From the NCBI GenBank assembly GCA_903910765.1, contig CAIWBA010000291.1, forward strand, positions 62,001 through 126,000: DNA of 64,000 nucleotides, written 5' to 3'. Position numbers and translations under genes: made by a program. The notes under the pieces are model-generated. The model saw only the letters and a program-made list of their open reading frames with translations, did not search any database and was not told the DNA's origin. Origin of the DNA: an uncultured Bacteroidota bacterium. Its GTDB lineage: Bacteria; Bacteroidota; Bacteroidia; Chitinophagales; Chitinophagaceae. Numbering within the stretch: position 1 is the stretch's first letter; each line of letters begins with the position of its first letter. This document shows positions 9,133 to 17,101 of this stretch, in pieces.

Positions 9133-9393
9133 ATGGCAAAGAAAGAAACATTTACCGTAAAACAAGGACTAGCAATCCAGTCCAAGAACATGGCGTTCTG
9201 GAAAAAACTCTTAAAGAAGAAGCGCTATGCAATACTAGAAGAAATTATTGCAAAGAAAAATAAGCAGAATTATCAAGACGGTTATGATGTCTATCGCGGT
9301 TCAGATATCAGTACAGCTGTTCAGAACTTGGTTTATACAAGAGCGCAGTTGGGATTATCTGGCAAGTGTACACCTTTATTTTTTGAAGACTAA
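9133..9393 (+). CDS. Hypothetical early protein
   Basis: ATG at 9133. Confidence 0.6.
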   Translation: MAKKETFTVKQGLAIQSKNMAFWKKLLKKKRYAILEEIIAKKNKQNYQDGYDVYRGSDISTAVQNLVYTRAQLGLSGKCTPLFFED

Positions 9394-9478
9394 TCTGGAT
9401 TATATCAATCATTGAGAGCACGGCCAGAGAGTCGTGCTCTTGTGGTATAGTATATTTAACATATAAAACAAGACTAAT

Positions 9479-9643
9479 ATGAAAACAATAGATAAAATTA
9501 GAATAATATATTCTTTAATATTGATAGCGTGTGGAATAATAATAATAATTACAAGTGAACCACATGAAAAAATACTAAGCATAGTTCCTTTTTTAATGGC
9601 ATTATATCCTGTATCAAAAATAGGATTTGAAGATAGATATTAA
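9479..9643 (+). CDS. 54-aa membrane peptide
   Basis: MKTIDKIRIIYSLILIACGIIIIITS..., below ORF-track cutoff. Confidence 0.5.
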   Translation: MKTIDKIRIIYSLILIACGIIIIITSEPHEKILSIVPFLMALYPVSKIGFEDRY

Positions 9644-9664
9644 CTCACTAAACAAACAAGACTA

Positions 9665-9940
9665 ATGAAAACACTATTCACAATATTTATAACACTACTA
9701 TTAACATCTTGTGGTAGCTATGATGAAAAATACAGTTGCTCAAAAGGAACTATAATTGTATTAAATAAACAAAAATCTGCTTGTCCAAGAGGTGGTGGTT
9801 GGTGCTATTTTAAAATGTATTTATACAATGGTACAATAGCTAATTGGTATAGCACAGATGAAAAAACTTATGATGCCTATAACCTCAATGATACCCTACC
9901 TACTATTGTATTAACTATTATTATAAAAACAGAGAAATGA
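9665..9940 (+). CDS. Small lipoprotein
   Basis: MKTLFTIFITLLLTSCGS lipobox. Confidence 0.6.
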   Translation: MKTLFTIFITLLLTSCGSYDEKYSCSKGTIIVLNKQKSACPRGGGWCYFKMYLYNGTIANWYSTDEKTYDAYNLNDTLPTIVLTIIIKTEK

Positions 9941-10233
9941 AAAGCAAAGAAGAAATAGAACAGTTAGCTGAAAAATTATACTTTCATGTAGATGGATTTG
10001 AAGAAGAAATATCTGAAGGTAAAAGACACTATATTTTAGGATACACTCAATGCCAAAAAGATATGGCTGATTGTATTGATACTATACATAGTAGTTCGGT
10101 TTGCTTGTGCGATAAACCCGAATTTGTAAGAGATAGATTTATTGGAATAGAGTATTGTAATAAATGTGCAAAAGACAAACAAACAAGACTAATATGCGGA
10201 ACGATACACAAGGAAAAAGACCAGGCCAATTAA
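9937..10233 (+). CDS. Hypothetical Cys-containing protein
   Basis: ORF track; CLCDKPEFVRDRFIGIEYCNKC. Confidence 0.5.
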   Translation: MKSKEEIEQLAEKLYFHVDGFEEEISEGKRHYILGYTQCQKDMADCIDTIHSSSVCLCDKPEFVRDRFIGIEYCNKCAKDKQTRLICGTIHKEKDQAN

Positions 10234-10310
10234 AAGGATATTGGATACAGATTGCAATTGGACTAATTGGTCTAGTAACCATCTTAACCGCAGCAATACT
10301 ATTTGGGTAA
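10194..10310 (+). CDS. 38-aa membrane peptide
   Basis: MRNDTQGKRPGQLKGYWIQIAIGLIGLVTILTAAILFG. Confidence 0.4.
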   Translation: MRNDTQGKRPGQLKGYWIQIAIGLIGLVTILTAAILFG

Positions 10311-10340
10311 GATAATATTAAGACACAAACACAAGAAACT

Positions 10341-10616
10341 ATGGACTCAAAAGAATTAGAGAAGAAGAAGATTATTACAGACTTAACTGACTTAGCTCAA
10401 AGTCTAGTAATTGGCGGATTAGGAAAAGACCAGCCCCAAATTTTATTATTGGGTAAGACTTTACTTGCAGCGATTGGAGCAGTAGAAACACCAGAAGGCT
10501 GCGCTATTCTAGAAGGGGTAATAACCGAAACACGTAACAGAATCCGTGTAGAATCCGAACCAGACCAGGTGTTAAAAGATTTACTTAATGGGCTAGGAAT
10601 CTCTACTGTTGGGTAA
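10341..10616 (+). CDS. Hypothetical protein
   Basis: ORF track. Confidence 0.5.
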   Translation: MDSKELEKKKIITDLTDLAQSLVIGGLGKDQPQILLLGKTLLAAIGAVETPEGCAILEGVITETRNRIRVESEPDQVLKDLLNGLGISTVG

Positions 10617-10763
10617 GATAACCTAAAGAAATAATACAGAGGCATATACAATAGAAATTATAAATACTAGATTTGATTGGTTTAGTTGATTGATCTAAGA
10701 TTGGGAGCCACAACGGTTCCCTCTCTTAGTTTTTAGACAGACGGTCATATAAAAAACAACCAC

Positions 10764-11714
10764 ATGAAACAAATAAACACCAGAGATGTCGTAAGAACCC
10801 TAGCCGATAATAAAGAAGGCTATGATAAGTACGTAAATGAAATAGGTCGATGTAGACCTTTAAGTAGAGAAGAAGAAGATCAAACCTTTAGACTCATGAT
10901 TGCCGGAGACGAGCGCGCATTTAACAAGATTATCAAACATAACCTGCTCTTTGTTGTAAGCGTTGCAAAGAAATATCAAAGCGTAGTACAAAAAGGCAGC
11001 TTGACTCTAGAAGACTTGATAAGCGAAGGTAATGTTGGATTAGCAAAAGCTGCACGCAGATTTAATCCTGATTCAGGAAATAAGTTTATATCATATGCAG
11101 TATGGTGGATTAAACAGACTATACTAGAAGCAATCAACGACCATGTAAAATCAGTTAGGGTACCAAGTAATGCAAGAAATACTATGAATCTACTTAACAA
11201 GTTAGAACAAGAGTTAGAGAGTAAGTATGGAAGGTCTGTTACAACTGAAGAATTATTAGAGGCCAGCCAACTAGAACCCAAGTTCGATGATAAGTTAAAG
11301 CTTTCTTCGCGTGTTATTTCAGAATTAAGGTCAGTCTCTAACTTCGAGAAGAGACTTGATGACAGGCCGTTTGATGATTCGGAAGAATCATATGCAAGCC
11401 AATTAGCTGGAACGGACCGTGCGGATTCAGGCCTGTTGGAAGAAGAGAGGTCTAGAGTAGTTGCTTCAATGTTGGTTGGATTATCAAGTGATACAGCGGA
11501 ATATATCCGACTATACTATGGGCTTGGCGGTAACCAACCAATTTCTATGGTAGATATTGCAGAGAGATTTGAGTGTAGTGCAGAATCTGTCCGTCAAAGA
11601 ATAAAGATGGCATTTATTAAAATACGCAGAATCCATAAAGATAAGATAGGATATTTTGACCCCAATTATTATTCAAACCAAACCGCTTACCGAATAATGA
11701 GACAGACCTGGTAA
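10764..11714 (+). CDS. RNA polymerase sigma-70 family factor (1)
   Basis: EDLISEGNVGLAKAARRFNPDSGNKFISYAVWWIKQTI (region 2) and C-terminal HTH region 4. Confidence 0.9.
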   Translation: MKQINTRDVVRTLADNKEGYDKYVNEIGRCRPLSREEEDQTFRLMIAGDERAFNKIIKHNLLFVVSVAKKYQSVVQKGSLTLEDLISEGNVGLAKAARRFNPDSGNKFISYAVWWIKQTILEAINDHVKSVRVPSNARNTMNLLNKLEQELESKYGRSVTTEELLEASQLEPKFDDKLKLSSRVISELRSVSNFEKRLDDRPFDDSEESYASQLAGTDRADSGLLEEERSRVVASMLVGLSSDTAEYIRLYYGLGGNQPISMVDIAERFECSAESVRQRIKMAFIKIRRIHKDKIGYFDPNYYSNQTAYRIMRQTW

Positions 11715-11780
11715 TTGTTAATAACTTTTAGAAAAAAGATTCCTAAACATTTTTTGTTTGGGAATCTTTTGTTATATTTG
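11715..11780 (+). promoter_or_regulatory. Early promoter module 8 with embedded hairpin
   Basis: TTGTTAATAACTTT then AAAGATTCCTAAACA/TTGTTTGGGAATCTTTT hairpin then GTTATATTTG. Confidence 0.65.
11735..11770 (+). terminator. Terminator hairpin inside promoter module
   Basis: Long inverted repeat ending in T tract. Confidence 0.65.
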
Positions 11781-11808
11781 TATTCTAAACCAATCTAAAC
11801 CCAAGGAT

Positions 11809-11937
11809 ATGCTAAAGAAAATTATAATCGTTGCAGTTGTAATACTGTTGTTACTTAAGTTCCGTCTAGTTGGAGCAATCATAATTGCAGTGTTAAATCT
11901 ATTGACCTCAATTGTGCATACACTAATAACAATCTAA
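11809..11937 (+). CDS. 42-aa hydrophobic peptide
   Basis: MLKKIIIVAVVILLLLKFRLVGAIIIAVLNLLTSIVHTLITI behind own promoter. Confidence 0.55.
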   Translation: MLKKIIIVAVVILLLLKFRLVGAIIIAVLNLLTSIVHTLITI

Positions 11938-11994
11938 TTGTTAATAACTTTAGGAAAATAAATTTTTCCGTGTCAAACGGATTTGTTATATTTA
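11938..11994 (+). promoter_or_regulatory. Early promoter module 9
   Basis: TTGTTAATAACTTT...CCGTGTCAAACGGATTTGTTATATTTAC. Confidence 0.75.
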
Positions 11995-12020
11995 CTCAAC
12001 CAATCTAAAACCAGAAAACT

Positions 12021-12251
12021 ATGCAACAGGAAGTTATGATTAAAAAAGTTTACGCCGCAGGTATCTTAAACTATCGCGACAATTGGGAATGGCAAGGTAC
12101 TGTCGTTTCTTCTTCAATCGCTAAAGCCAAGAAATTATTATCTAAATTCCGTAAGGAGTCAGGAATATCAGGCCGCTGCGAGGTAATTGATATGGATGGG
12201 CATTATACAAACCGTCCAGAAGGAGTAAGCGATTCTACTCAATTATTTTAA
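12021..12251 (+). CDS. Hypothetical early protein
   Basis: ORF track. Confidence 0.55.
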   Translation: MQQEVMIKKVYAAGILNYRDNWEWQGTVVSSSIAKAKKLLSKFRKESGISGRCEVIDMDGHYTNRPEGVSDSTQLF

Positions 12252-12261
12252 AAAAAGATTA

Positions 12262-12301
12262 AAATAAATTTTTCCGTGTCAAATTAATTTGTTATATTTA
12301 C
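12262..12301 (+). promoter_or_regulatory. Early promoter module 10 (lacks TGTTAATAAC box)
   Basis: AAATTTTTCCGTGTCAAATTAATTTGTTATATTTAC. Confidence 0.65.
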
Positions 12302-12327
12302 AATCTAAACCCCTAAACCAATCGACT

Positions 12328-12549
12328 ATGAAACCATTAACCTCAAGAGACATCGCCTACTCACAATTAGAAAAACTTCGCGAAGCAGGTTTTTCAGACA
12401 CCCAAATCCTAGAAAATATTTTAGGTAATCAATTATCCGGATCAAAAGCACTGGAAGTAATGTCAGAAATTTCTAACGACTTCTTTGGATACATGGAAGA
12501 AGAAGAAGAAGAAGACGAGCCGTTAATTAAGCTAACTCGCTATTCCTAA
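12328..12549 (+). CDS. Hypothetical early acidic protein
   Basis: ATG at 12328. Confidence 0.55.
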   Translation: MKPLTSRDIAYSQLEKLREAGFSDTQILENILGNQLSGSKALEVMSEISNDFFGYMEEEEEEDEPLIKLTRYS

Positions 12550-12551
12550 CC

Positions 12552-12567
12552 GGTCTCCCTAGTCCCA
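12552..12567 (+). repeat. CTCCCTAGTCCCA UTR element, copy 4
   Basis: GGTCTCCCTAGTCCCA abutting stop codon. Confidence 0.75.
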
Positions 12568-12612
12568 TCCAACAAATCAATTAACATTTAACAATCTAAA
12601 AACCAAGAAATT

Positions 12613-13005
12613 ATGGAAATTAAATTAACCAATACCGAATCAGAAAACATATTTCACACAGCATTATGTAACTCATTAGACTATTTCCATGGATATGGAA
12701 TCGAGTTAGATTTTATAAAGAAAGATTATGAGTTAGCCTCTAGCAAGTTAAAGGCCGAAACTGGTACAACCGTTTGTTACGAAGATGTTCTTATGCAAAT
12801 CTTAAGAGACGGTAAAGAACTTACATTTATTGATAATGAATGCGACGGAGAATACACCCGTTCTATTTCTTTAAAGGACGTCCACGAGAGAGTATGTAAA
12901 ACTCCATTAGATTATTTGAGCGACATGATTTTAGAAAACGATGATGCTACTACTGGCGATGTTGTCTTACAGACAGTTTTATACGAAGAGATTATATTCG
13001 GCTAA
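12613..13005 (+). CDS. Hypothetical early protein
   Basis: ORF track. Confidence 0.6.
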   Translation: MEIKLTNTESENIFHTALCNSLDYFHGYGIELDFIKKDYELASSKLKAETGTTVCYEDVLMQILRDGKELTFIDNECDGEYTRSISLKDVHERVCKTPLDYLSDMILENDDATTGDVVLQTVLYEEIIFG

Positions 13006-13023
13006 CCGAGGCCGGCTCAGGCC

Positions 13024-13040
13024 GGTTCTCCCTAGTCCCA
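13024..13040 (+). repeat. CTCCCTAGTCCCA UTR element, copy 5
   Basis: GGTTCTCCCTAGTCCCA. Confidence 0.75.
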
Positions 13041-13041
13041 T

Positions 13042-13090
13042 TTGTTAATAACTTTATTGTCAAGTGTCAAATAAAATAGTTATATTTACT
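13042..13090 (+). promoter_or_regulatory. Early promoter module 11
   Basis: TTGTTAATAACTTTATTGTCAAGTGTCAAATAAAATAGTTATATTTAC. Confidence 0.75.
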
Positions 13091-13114
13091 TAAACCAATC
13101 TAAACCCAAATATT

Positions 13115-13534
13115 ATGTCAACAAGAAGCAGAATAGGAATTGAAAATGCAGACGGAACAGTATCAAGTATCTATTGCCACAGCAATGGTTATCCTAGCGG
13201 AGTAGGTAAGGTATTAAGCTCTTACTATACTGATAGAGAGAAGGTCCAAGCCTTAATAGAATTAGGAGACCTTAGTATTCTAGATGAAAGATTAACCCCA
13301 ACTCCAGGAACTCCACATTCGTTTGATGGACTTAGAGAAAGCGGAGTTGTTGTAGCTTACCACCGAGACCGAAAGGAAGATCTCCGTAGTCCAAGAGTGG
13401 ATGAAGGACTCACAGAATTCAAAGATTCTGATGTTGAAGAATACGGGTATGTATTTACGCTAGATGGAGAATGGTACTGTATTGAAGGAGACAAGCCAAT
13501 GCGTCATTTGTATAAAATATGGCAACTATTATAA
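13115..13534 (+). CDS. Phage-conserved protein (MSTRSRIGIENADGTVSSIYCHSNGYPSGVG family)
   Basis: N-terminal signature recognised from many phages. Confidence 0.65.
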   Translation: MSTRSRIGIENADGTVSSIYCHSNGYPSGVGKVLSSYYTDREKVQALIELGDLSILDERLTPTPGTPHSFDGLRESGVVVAYHRDRKEDLRSPRVDEGLTEFKDSDVEEYGYVFTLDGEWYCIEGDKPMRHLYKIWQLL

Positions 13535-13536
13535 AA

Positions 13537-13574
13537 ATAAATTTTTTACTCTCAAATTAATTTGTTATATTTAC
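13537..13574 (+). promoter_or_regulatory. Early promoter module 12 (lacks TGTTAATAAC box)
   Basis: ACTCTCAAATTAATTTGTTATATTTAC. Confidence 0.6.
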
Positions 13575-13602
13575 AACATAAACCAATCTAAATAAAAAGA
13601 CT

Positions 13603-14331
13603 ATGAAAAACCAGAGATTTGAAACAGCTGCAGGATTACCTCAGTATTTTAAAAGTTTAAACCTGCACTCTAAGCCAATCAGCAAGGAAGAAGAATTAGC
13701 GTTAGCCAGACTAATTCAGGCTGGAGATGAAGCAGCCGTTAATGTATTAGTAACAGCAAACCTTAAGTTCGTTGTAACTCTTGCCAATAAGTTTATTGGA
13801 ATGGGATTACCAATTGAAGACTTAATTCAAGAAGGTAATGCTGGTCTTATCGAAGCTGCTCGCAAGTTTACAGCAGATAAGAATGTTAAATTCATTACGT
13901 ACGCTCAGTTCTGGATTCGTAAGAGACTTAACCTTGCTCTTTGCGATCTTGGAAGAACAGTAAGAATTCCAGTAAATCAAGAATATGCACTATACAAACA
14001 GAAGATGGCTGGCGAATCAGTTAACTTAACTAACTTATCTTTAGATCGTCCAATCGGAGAAGACGGAGATAATACTCTAGGTGACTTGATCTTAAGAACT
14101 GAAGCAGTTGACCCTTTTGAAGAGATTGAAACTACCCAGTTTATTAACCGATTACTCAGCAAATTAAAGGTAACAGACCGAGAAATTGTAGAACTATTCT
14201 ATGGTCTAGTAGGCGATGGATTATCTACAAAAGAAATTGCTGCACAAGTTGGTAAAACCCCAGCAGAAGTTAACAGAGCTCTTAAAGTTGCAAGAGCACA
14301 AATGAGAAAGGAGGTTGTATGCAAACACTAA
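13603..14331 (+). CDS. RNA polymerase sigma-70 family factor (2)
   Basis: IEDLIQEGNAGLIEAARKFTADKNVKFITYAQFWIRKRLN and region 4 HTH. Confidence 0.9.
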   Translation: MKNQRFETAAGLPQYFKSLNLHSKPISKEEELALARLIQAGDEAAVNVLVTANLKFVVTLANKFIGMGLPIEDLIQEGNAGLIEAARKFTADKNVKFITYAQFWIRKRLNLALCDLGRTVRIPVNQEYALYKQKMAGESVNLTNLSLDRPIGEDGDNTLGDLILRTEAVDPFEEIETTQFINRLLSKLKVTDREIVELFYGLVGDGLSTKEIAAQVGKTPAEVNRALKVARAQMRKEVVCKH

Positions 14332-14525
14332 CTCAAGCAAAGGTAATGGCTAGAATGGCGATTGATATTCTATTCTCAGAAGGAGACCCGTTCAGTGGTA
14401 AAGTAGACCGACTAAAACTTTATGAAGCAATTCGACAAGCAACCTTAAAGAAATTAGTAACCGAAGATTCAGATATTCTAGAGGAAGAAGAATTCCAGGA
14501 ATGTTTAACCATATCTAAAGTATAA
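14319..14525 (+). CDS. Hypothetical protein
   Basis: ORF track, overlaps sigma factor end. Confidence 0.5.
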   Translation: MQTLTQAKVMARMAIDILFSEGDPFSGKVDRLKLYEAIRQATLKKLVTEDSDILEEEEFQECLTISKV

Positions 14526-14527
14526 AA

Positions 14528-14561
14528 ATTGGGGTCAAGGAGAAATCTAAGACCCCAATTT
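14528..14561 (+). terminator. Intrinsic terminator followed by GGTATAATA
   Basis: ATTGGGGTC...GACCCCAATTTGGTATAATA. Confidence 0.65.
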
Positions 14562-14602
14562 GGTATAATAGTAATAGAACCAATCAAATAAATAAAAAGA
14601 CT

Positions 14603-14854
14603 ATGAAAGATTCACCTCAATATTCAAAAATCCTATTGGATCTTATCCATCTTCGAGCAACCGATTACGATGCATTCATGGATAAGTTGTATGAAGCCCT
14701 AACTGGCGAGTTTAAGAATGCATTATATGATACGAGCCCGGTGGAAGAGAAGCAGGAAGCAATTTGGAGTATGATAAAACATTTTGAAAAACAAGAAGAA
14801 TTCGAGAAATGTGCAGACCTCAAGCGTATGGTAGACGGAATCCATGCAAATTAA
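14603..14854 (+). CDS. Hypothetical protein
   Basis: ORF track. Confidence 0.55.
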   Translation: MKDSPQYSKILLDLIHLRATDYDAFMDKLYEALTGEFKNALYDTSPVEEKQEAIWSMIKHFEKQEEFEKCADLKRMVDGIHAN

Positions 14855-14956
14855 CCTAAACCTAACTTAACAAGTAAATCAATAATATTATGTGTATAAT
14901 CGCAGGACTCCTAGTAATTGCAGCAATCGTTGCTCAATTTAAAATAAAAGACTAAT

Positions 14957-15223
14957 ATGGCAGCTTCATTAATTAAAATAGTAACAGCGGCTGGGATACG
15001 AGAGTTTTCCCCAACCTCAGTAATAAAAATTGAATACTTATCTGGAACAACAACCGTCTCAATAGTTTTGACCGGCGACAACCTAATTGTCTTAACTGCT
15101 CCGTCAATAGGAGAAGCCCTTCTTAAACTTGGCCAGCTAGAGACTGCCATGTCCAGCGGTTCTGGTATTGTAACTGTTACTGACGAAGTAACTACTACAA
15201 CTACTACAACTTCTCCTCAATAA
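14957..15223 (+). CDS. Hypothetical protein
   Basis: ORF track. Confidence 0.55.
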   Translation: MAASLIKIVTAAGIREFSPTSVIKIEYLSGTTTVSIVLTGDNLIVLTAPSIGEALLKLGQLETAMSSGSGIVTVTDEVTTTTTTTSPQ

Positions 15224-15224
15224 A

Positions 15225-15305
15225 TTGTTCATAACTTTGTTAATAAGTATTGTGAAAATAATTGTGAAATAATTTTTTAGTGTCAAAGTAAATGCTTATA
15301 TTTAC
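15225..15305 (+). promoter_or_regulatory. Early promoter module 13 (two tandem TGTTNATAA boxes)
   Basis: TTGTTCATAACTTTGTTAATAAG...GTGTCAAAGTAAATGCTTATATTTAC. Confidence 0.7.
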
Positions 15306-15335
15306 AACATATTAACCAATCAAAAACAATCAATT

Positions 15336-15710
15336 ATGAAAGCATTAACATTAATTAGATTTGGCCAAAGCCCAAGTCCAGAAGTATCAGCAGCATTAGC
15401 ACCACATATCATTGGTAAAGCTGTAGCACTTCCAATTCCTGGAGCAATCTTATCAATCTTTAAAAGTAATTCCTCAATTGAAGAGGTCAGAGAAGCAATT
15501 GCCAAAACTGGTGCAATGTTTATCTTATCAGACAATACTGAGTTAGTACTACCTCAACCACTAATGGATGCGATTAAGAAGGTATTTCCTGAGGCTGAAC
15601 CTGCTGCTGAAGAAAAAACCCTAACAATGGATGAGATATTAGACCTCATCAATCAAAATGGAATTGAGTCCTTAACTCCTGATCAAAAGAGACAACTGGA
15701 GAACCTCTAA
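15336..15710 (+). CDS. Hypothetical protein
   Basis: ORF track. Confidence 0.6.
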   Translation: MKALTLIRFGQSPSPEVSAALAPHIIGKAVALPIPGAILSIFKSNSSIEEVREAIAKTGAMFILSDNTELVLPQPLMDAIKKVFPEAEPAAEEKTLTMDEILDLINQNGIESLTPDQKRQLENL

Positions 15711-15726
15711 TCGAGAGGTTCTTTTT
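15700..15726 (+). terminator. Intrinsic terminator
   Basis: AGAACCTCTAATCGAGAGGTTCTTTTT. Confidence 0.75.
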
Positions 15727-15758
15727 CTGTATTAAATAACCCTAAAAATATTTAGATC

Positions 15759-15971
15759 ATGACAGAGATTTTAAGAATATATCCAATCGTCAAAGGTCAA
15801 GAGACCTGTATCAAAGACCCAAAAGAAATACTAAAGGTTCTATCTAAAACCAAGGTTGAGGTTGATCTTGACTTTAACCAAGGAGGTAGAGTAAAGATGG
15901 GAACAAGTCGAGACCTTATCGGTCAATTAGTAAAAATTGGAGAGAACGAGTTCGAAATACCTGAACATTAA
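15759..15971 (+). CDS. Hypothetical protein
   Basis: ORF track. Confidence 0.55.
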   Translation: MTEILRIYPIVKGQETCIKDPKEILKVLSKTKVEVDLDFNQGGRVKMGTSRDLIGQLVKIGENEFEIPEH

Positions 15972-15972
15972 A

Positions 15973-16020
15973 TTGTTAATAACTTTATTTTTCCGTGTCA
16001 AATAAAATACTTATATTTAC
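15973..16020 (+). promoter_or_regulatory. Early promoter module 14
   Basis: TTGTTAATAACTTTATTTTTCCGTGTCAAATAAAATACTTATATTTAC. Confidence 0.75.
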
Positions 16021-16040
16021 TTAAACTTAAACACATAATT

Positions 16041-16331
16041 ATGGATGATATTACATTATTCTTTATGAAGGAAACTTCTAAAATTAAAAATCTTTATTAT
16101 TATTCTCAAATAAAGATTAGAGAGCAAAAGAATGGTTTTGCTATTATTGGACAACTTGGTCCTAATTTAAGCAACGTCTTATATAAGGTAAAATTAATTA
16201 ATGGAAAAATTAAAGTGCTTTTAAGAAAGACTGATATTCAACTTGGAGGAACTCATGAATTTGAAAGTAAAGAGTTAGCAATGGAATTCCTTAATAATTA
16301 TTTTTTAAATCTCCATAAAGAAAATAATTAG
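16041..16331 (+). CDS. Hypothetical protein
   Basis: ORF track. Confidence 0.55.
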   Translation: MDDITLFFMKETSKIKNLYYYSQIKIREQKNGFAIIGQLGPNLSNVLYKVKLINGKIKVLLRKTDIQLGGTHEFESKELAMEFLNNYFLNLHKENN

Positions 16332-16349
16332 AAATACCTGAACACTAAA

Positions 16350-16417
16350 TTGTTAATAACTTTCCTGAAAATAATAGGACCCAGATTTTTTAGTCTGGGT
16401 TTTTTTTGTTATATTTA
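16350..16417 (+). promoter_or_regulatory. Early promoter module 15 with embedded terminator
   Basis: TTGTTAATAACTTTCC...ACCCAGATTTTTTAGTCTGGGTTTTTTTTGTTATATTTAC. Confidence 0.7.
16379..16408 (+). terminator. Terminator hairpin whose T tract runs into -10 region
   Basis: ACCCAGA-TTTTTTAG-TCTGGGTTTTTTTT. Confidence 0.7.
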
Positions 16418-16487
16418 CTACGGTTCGCTGAACAAGCGCAAAGGGTAGACTCCGACCTACGACACTGTGTAAGTTATTAACATCCAA

Positions 16488-16557
16488 TTGTTAATAACTA
16501 TTTGTGAAAATAATTCACTAAAAGTTTTTTGGTGTCAAACTTATTTGTTATATTTAC
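16488..16557 (+). promoter_or_regulatory. Early promoter module 16
   Basis: TTGTTAATAACTATTTG...GGTGTCAAACTTATTTGTTATATTTAC. Confidence 0.75.
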
Positions 16558-16586
16558 TCTATATTAATCAACTAATAAAACCAATC

Positions 16587-16844
16587 ATGTCAAACTCAAT
16601 GCAACCAATCACCGCTCAAACTCTTAGGTCAGAGTTAAGTCAGCGTATTGTAAAATTCTTCTTTGTAAAAAAAGACGGAAGTCTTAGAGAAGTAAAAGGA
16701 ACAACCAATTTGGCCCATGTGCCAATCGACAAACATCCTCAAGGTGTACGTCAAACCCCACCAAGCGTTATCACCTTTTGGGATCTCTTAGTTCAAGACT
16801 GGAGAAGCGCTAAAGTAGAAACTCAATTTTTTATTAACCACTAA
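16587..16844 (+). CDS. Small DUF2693/SH3-like early protein
   Basis: TFWDLLVQDWRSAKVETQFFI resembles the SH3-like WxxxxWRSF signature. Confidence 0.45.
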   Translation: MSNSMQPITAQTLRSELSQRIVKFFFVKKDGSLREVKGTTNLAHVPIDKHPQGVRQTPPSVITFWDLLVQDWRSAKVETQFFINH

Positions 16845-16857
16845 ACCCTTAAACACC

Positions 16858-17043
16858 ATGGCAACACAAGAAGCAATCAACGAAGCAATAAAACACTGGG
16901 GCAAAGACGCCGTATACCAAGCAATGGAAGTAGTAGCCGTATCAGATGCTGACGGAGCATGGTCAATGTTTGAAGATATGGGAATGTTCGAATGCGCTGA
17001 AGTAGTAGAGTTTCTATACTTTGACGGAGCGGCTGAAGACTAA
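16858..17043 (+). CDS. Hypothetical small acidic protein
   Basis: ORF track. Confidence 0.5.
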   Translation: MATQEAINEAIKHWGKDAVYQAMEVVAVSDADGAWSMFEDMGMFECAEVVEFLYFDGAAED

Positions 17044-17101
17044 AGCCAAAATAGATAAAACTGTAGTACATTAGTAATTAACCAATCAAAAAATAAAACT
17101 T

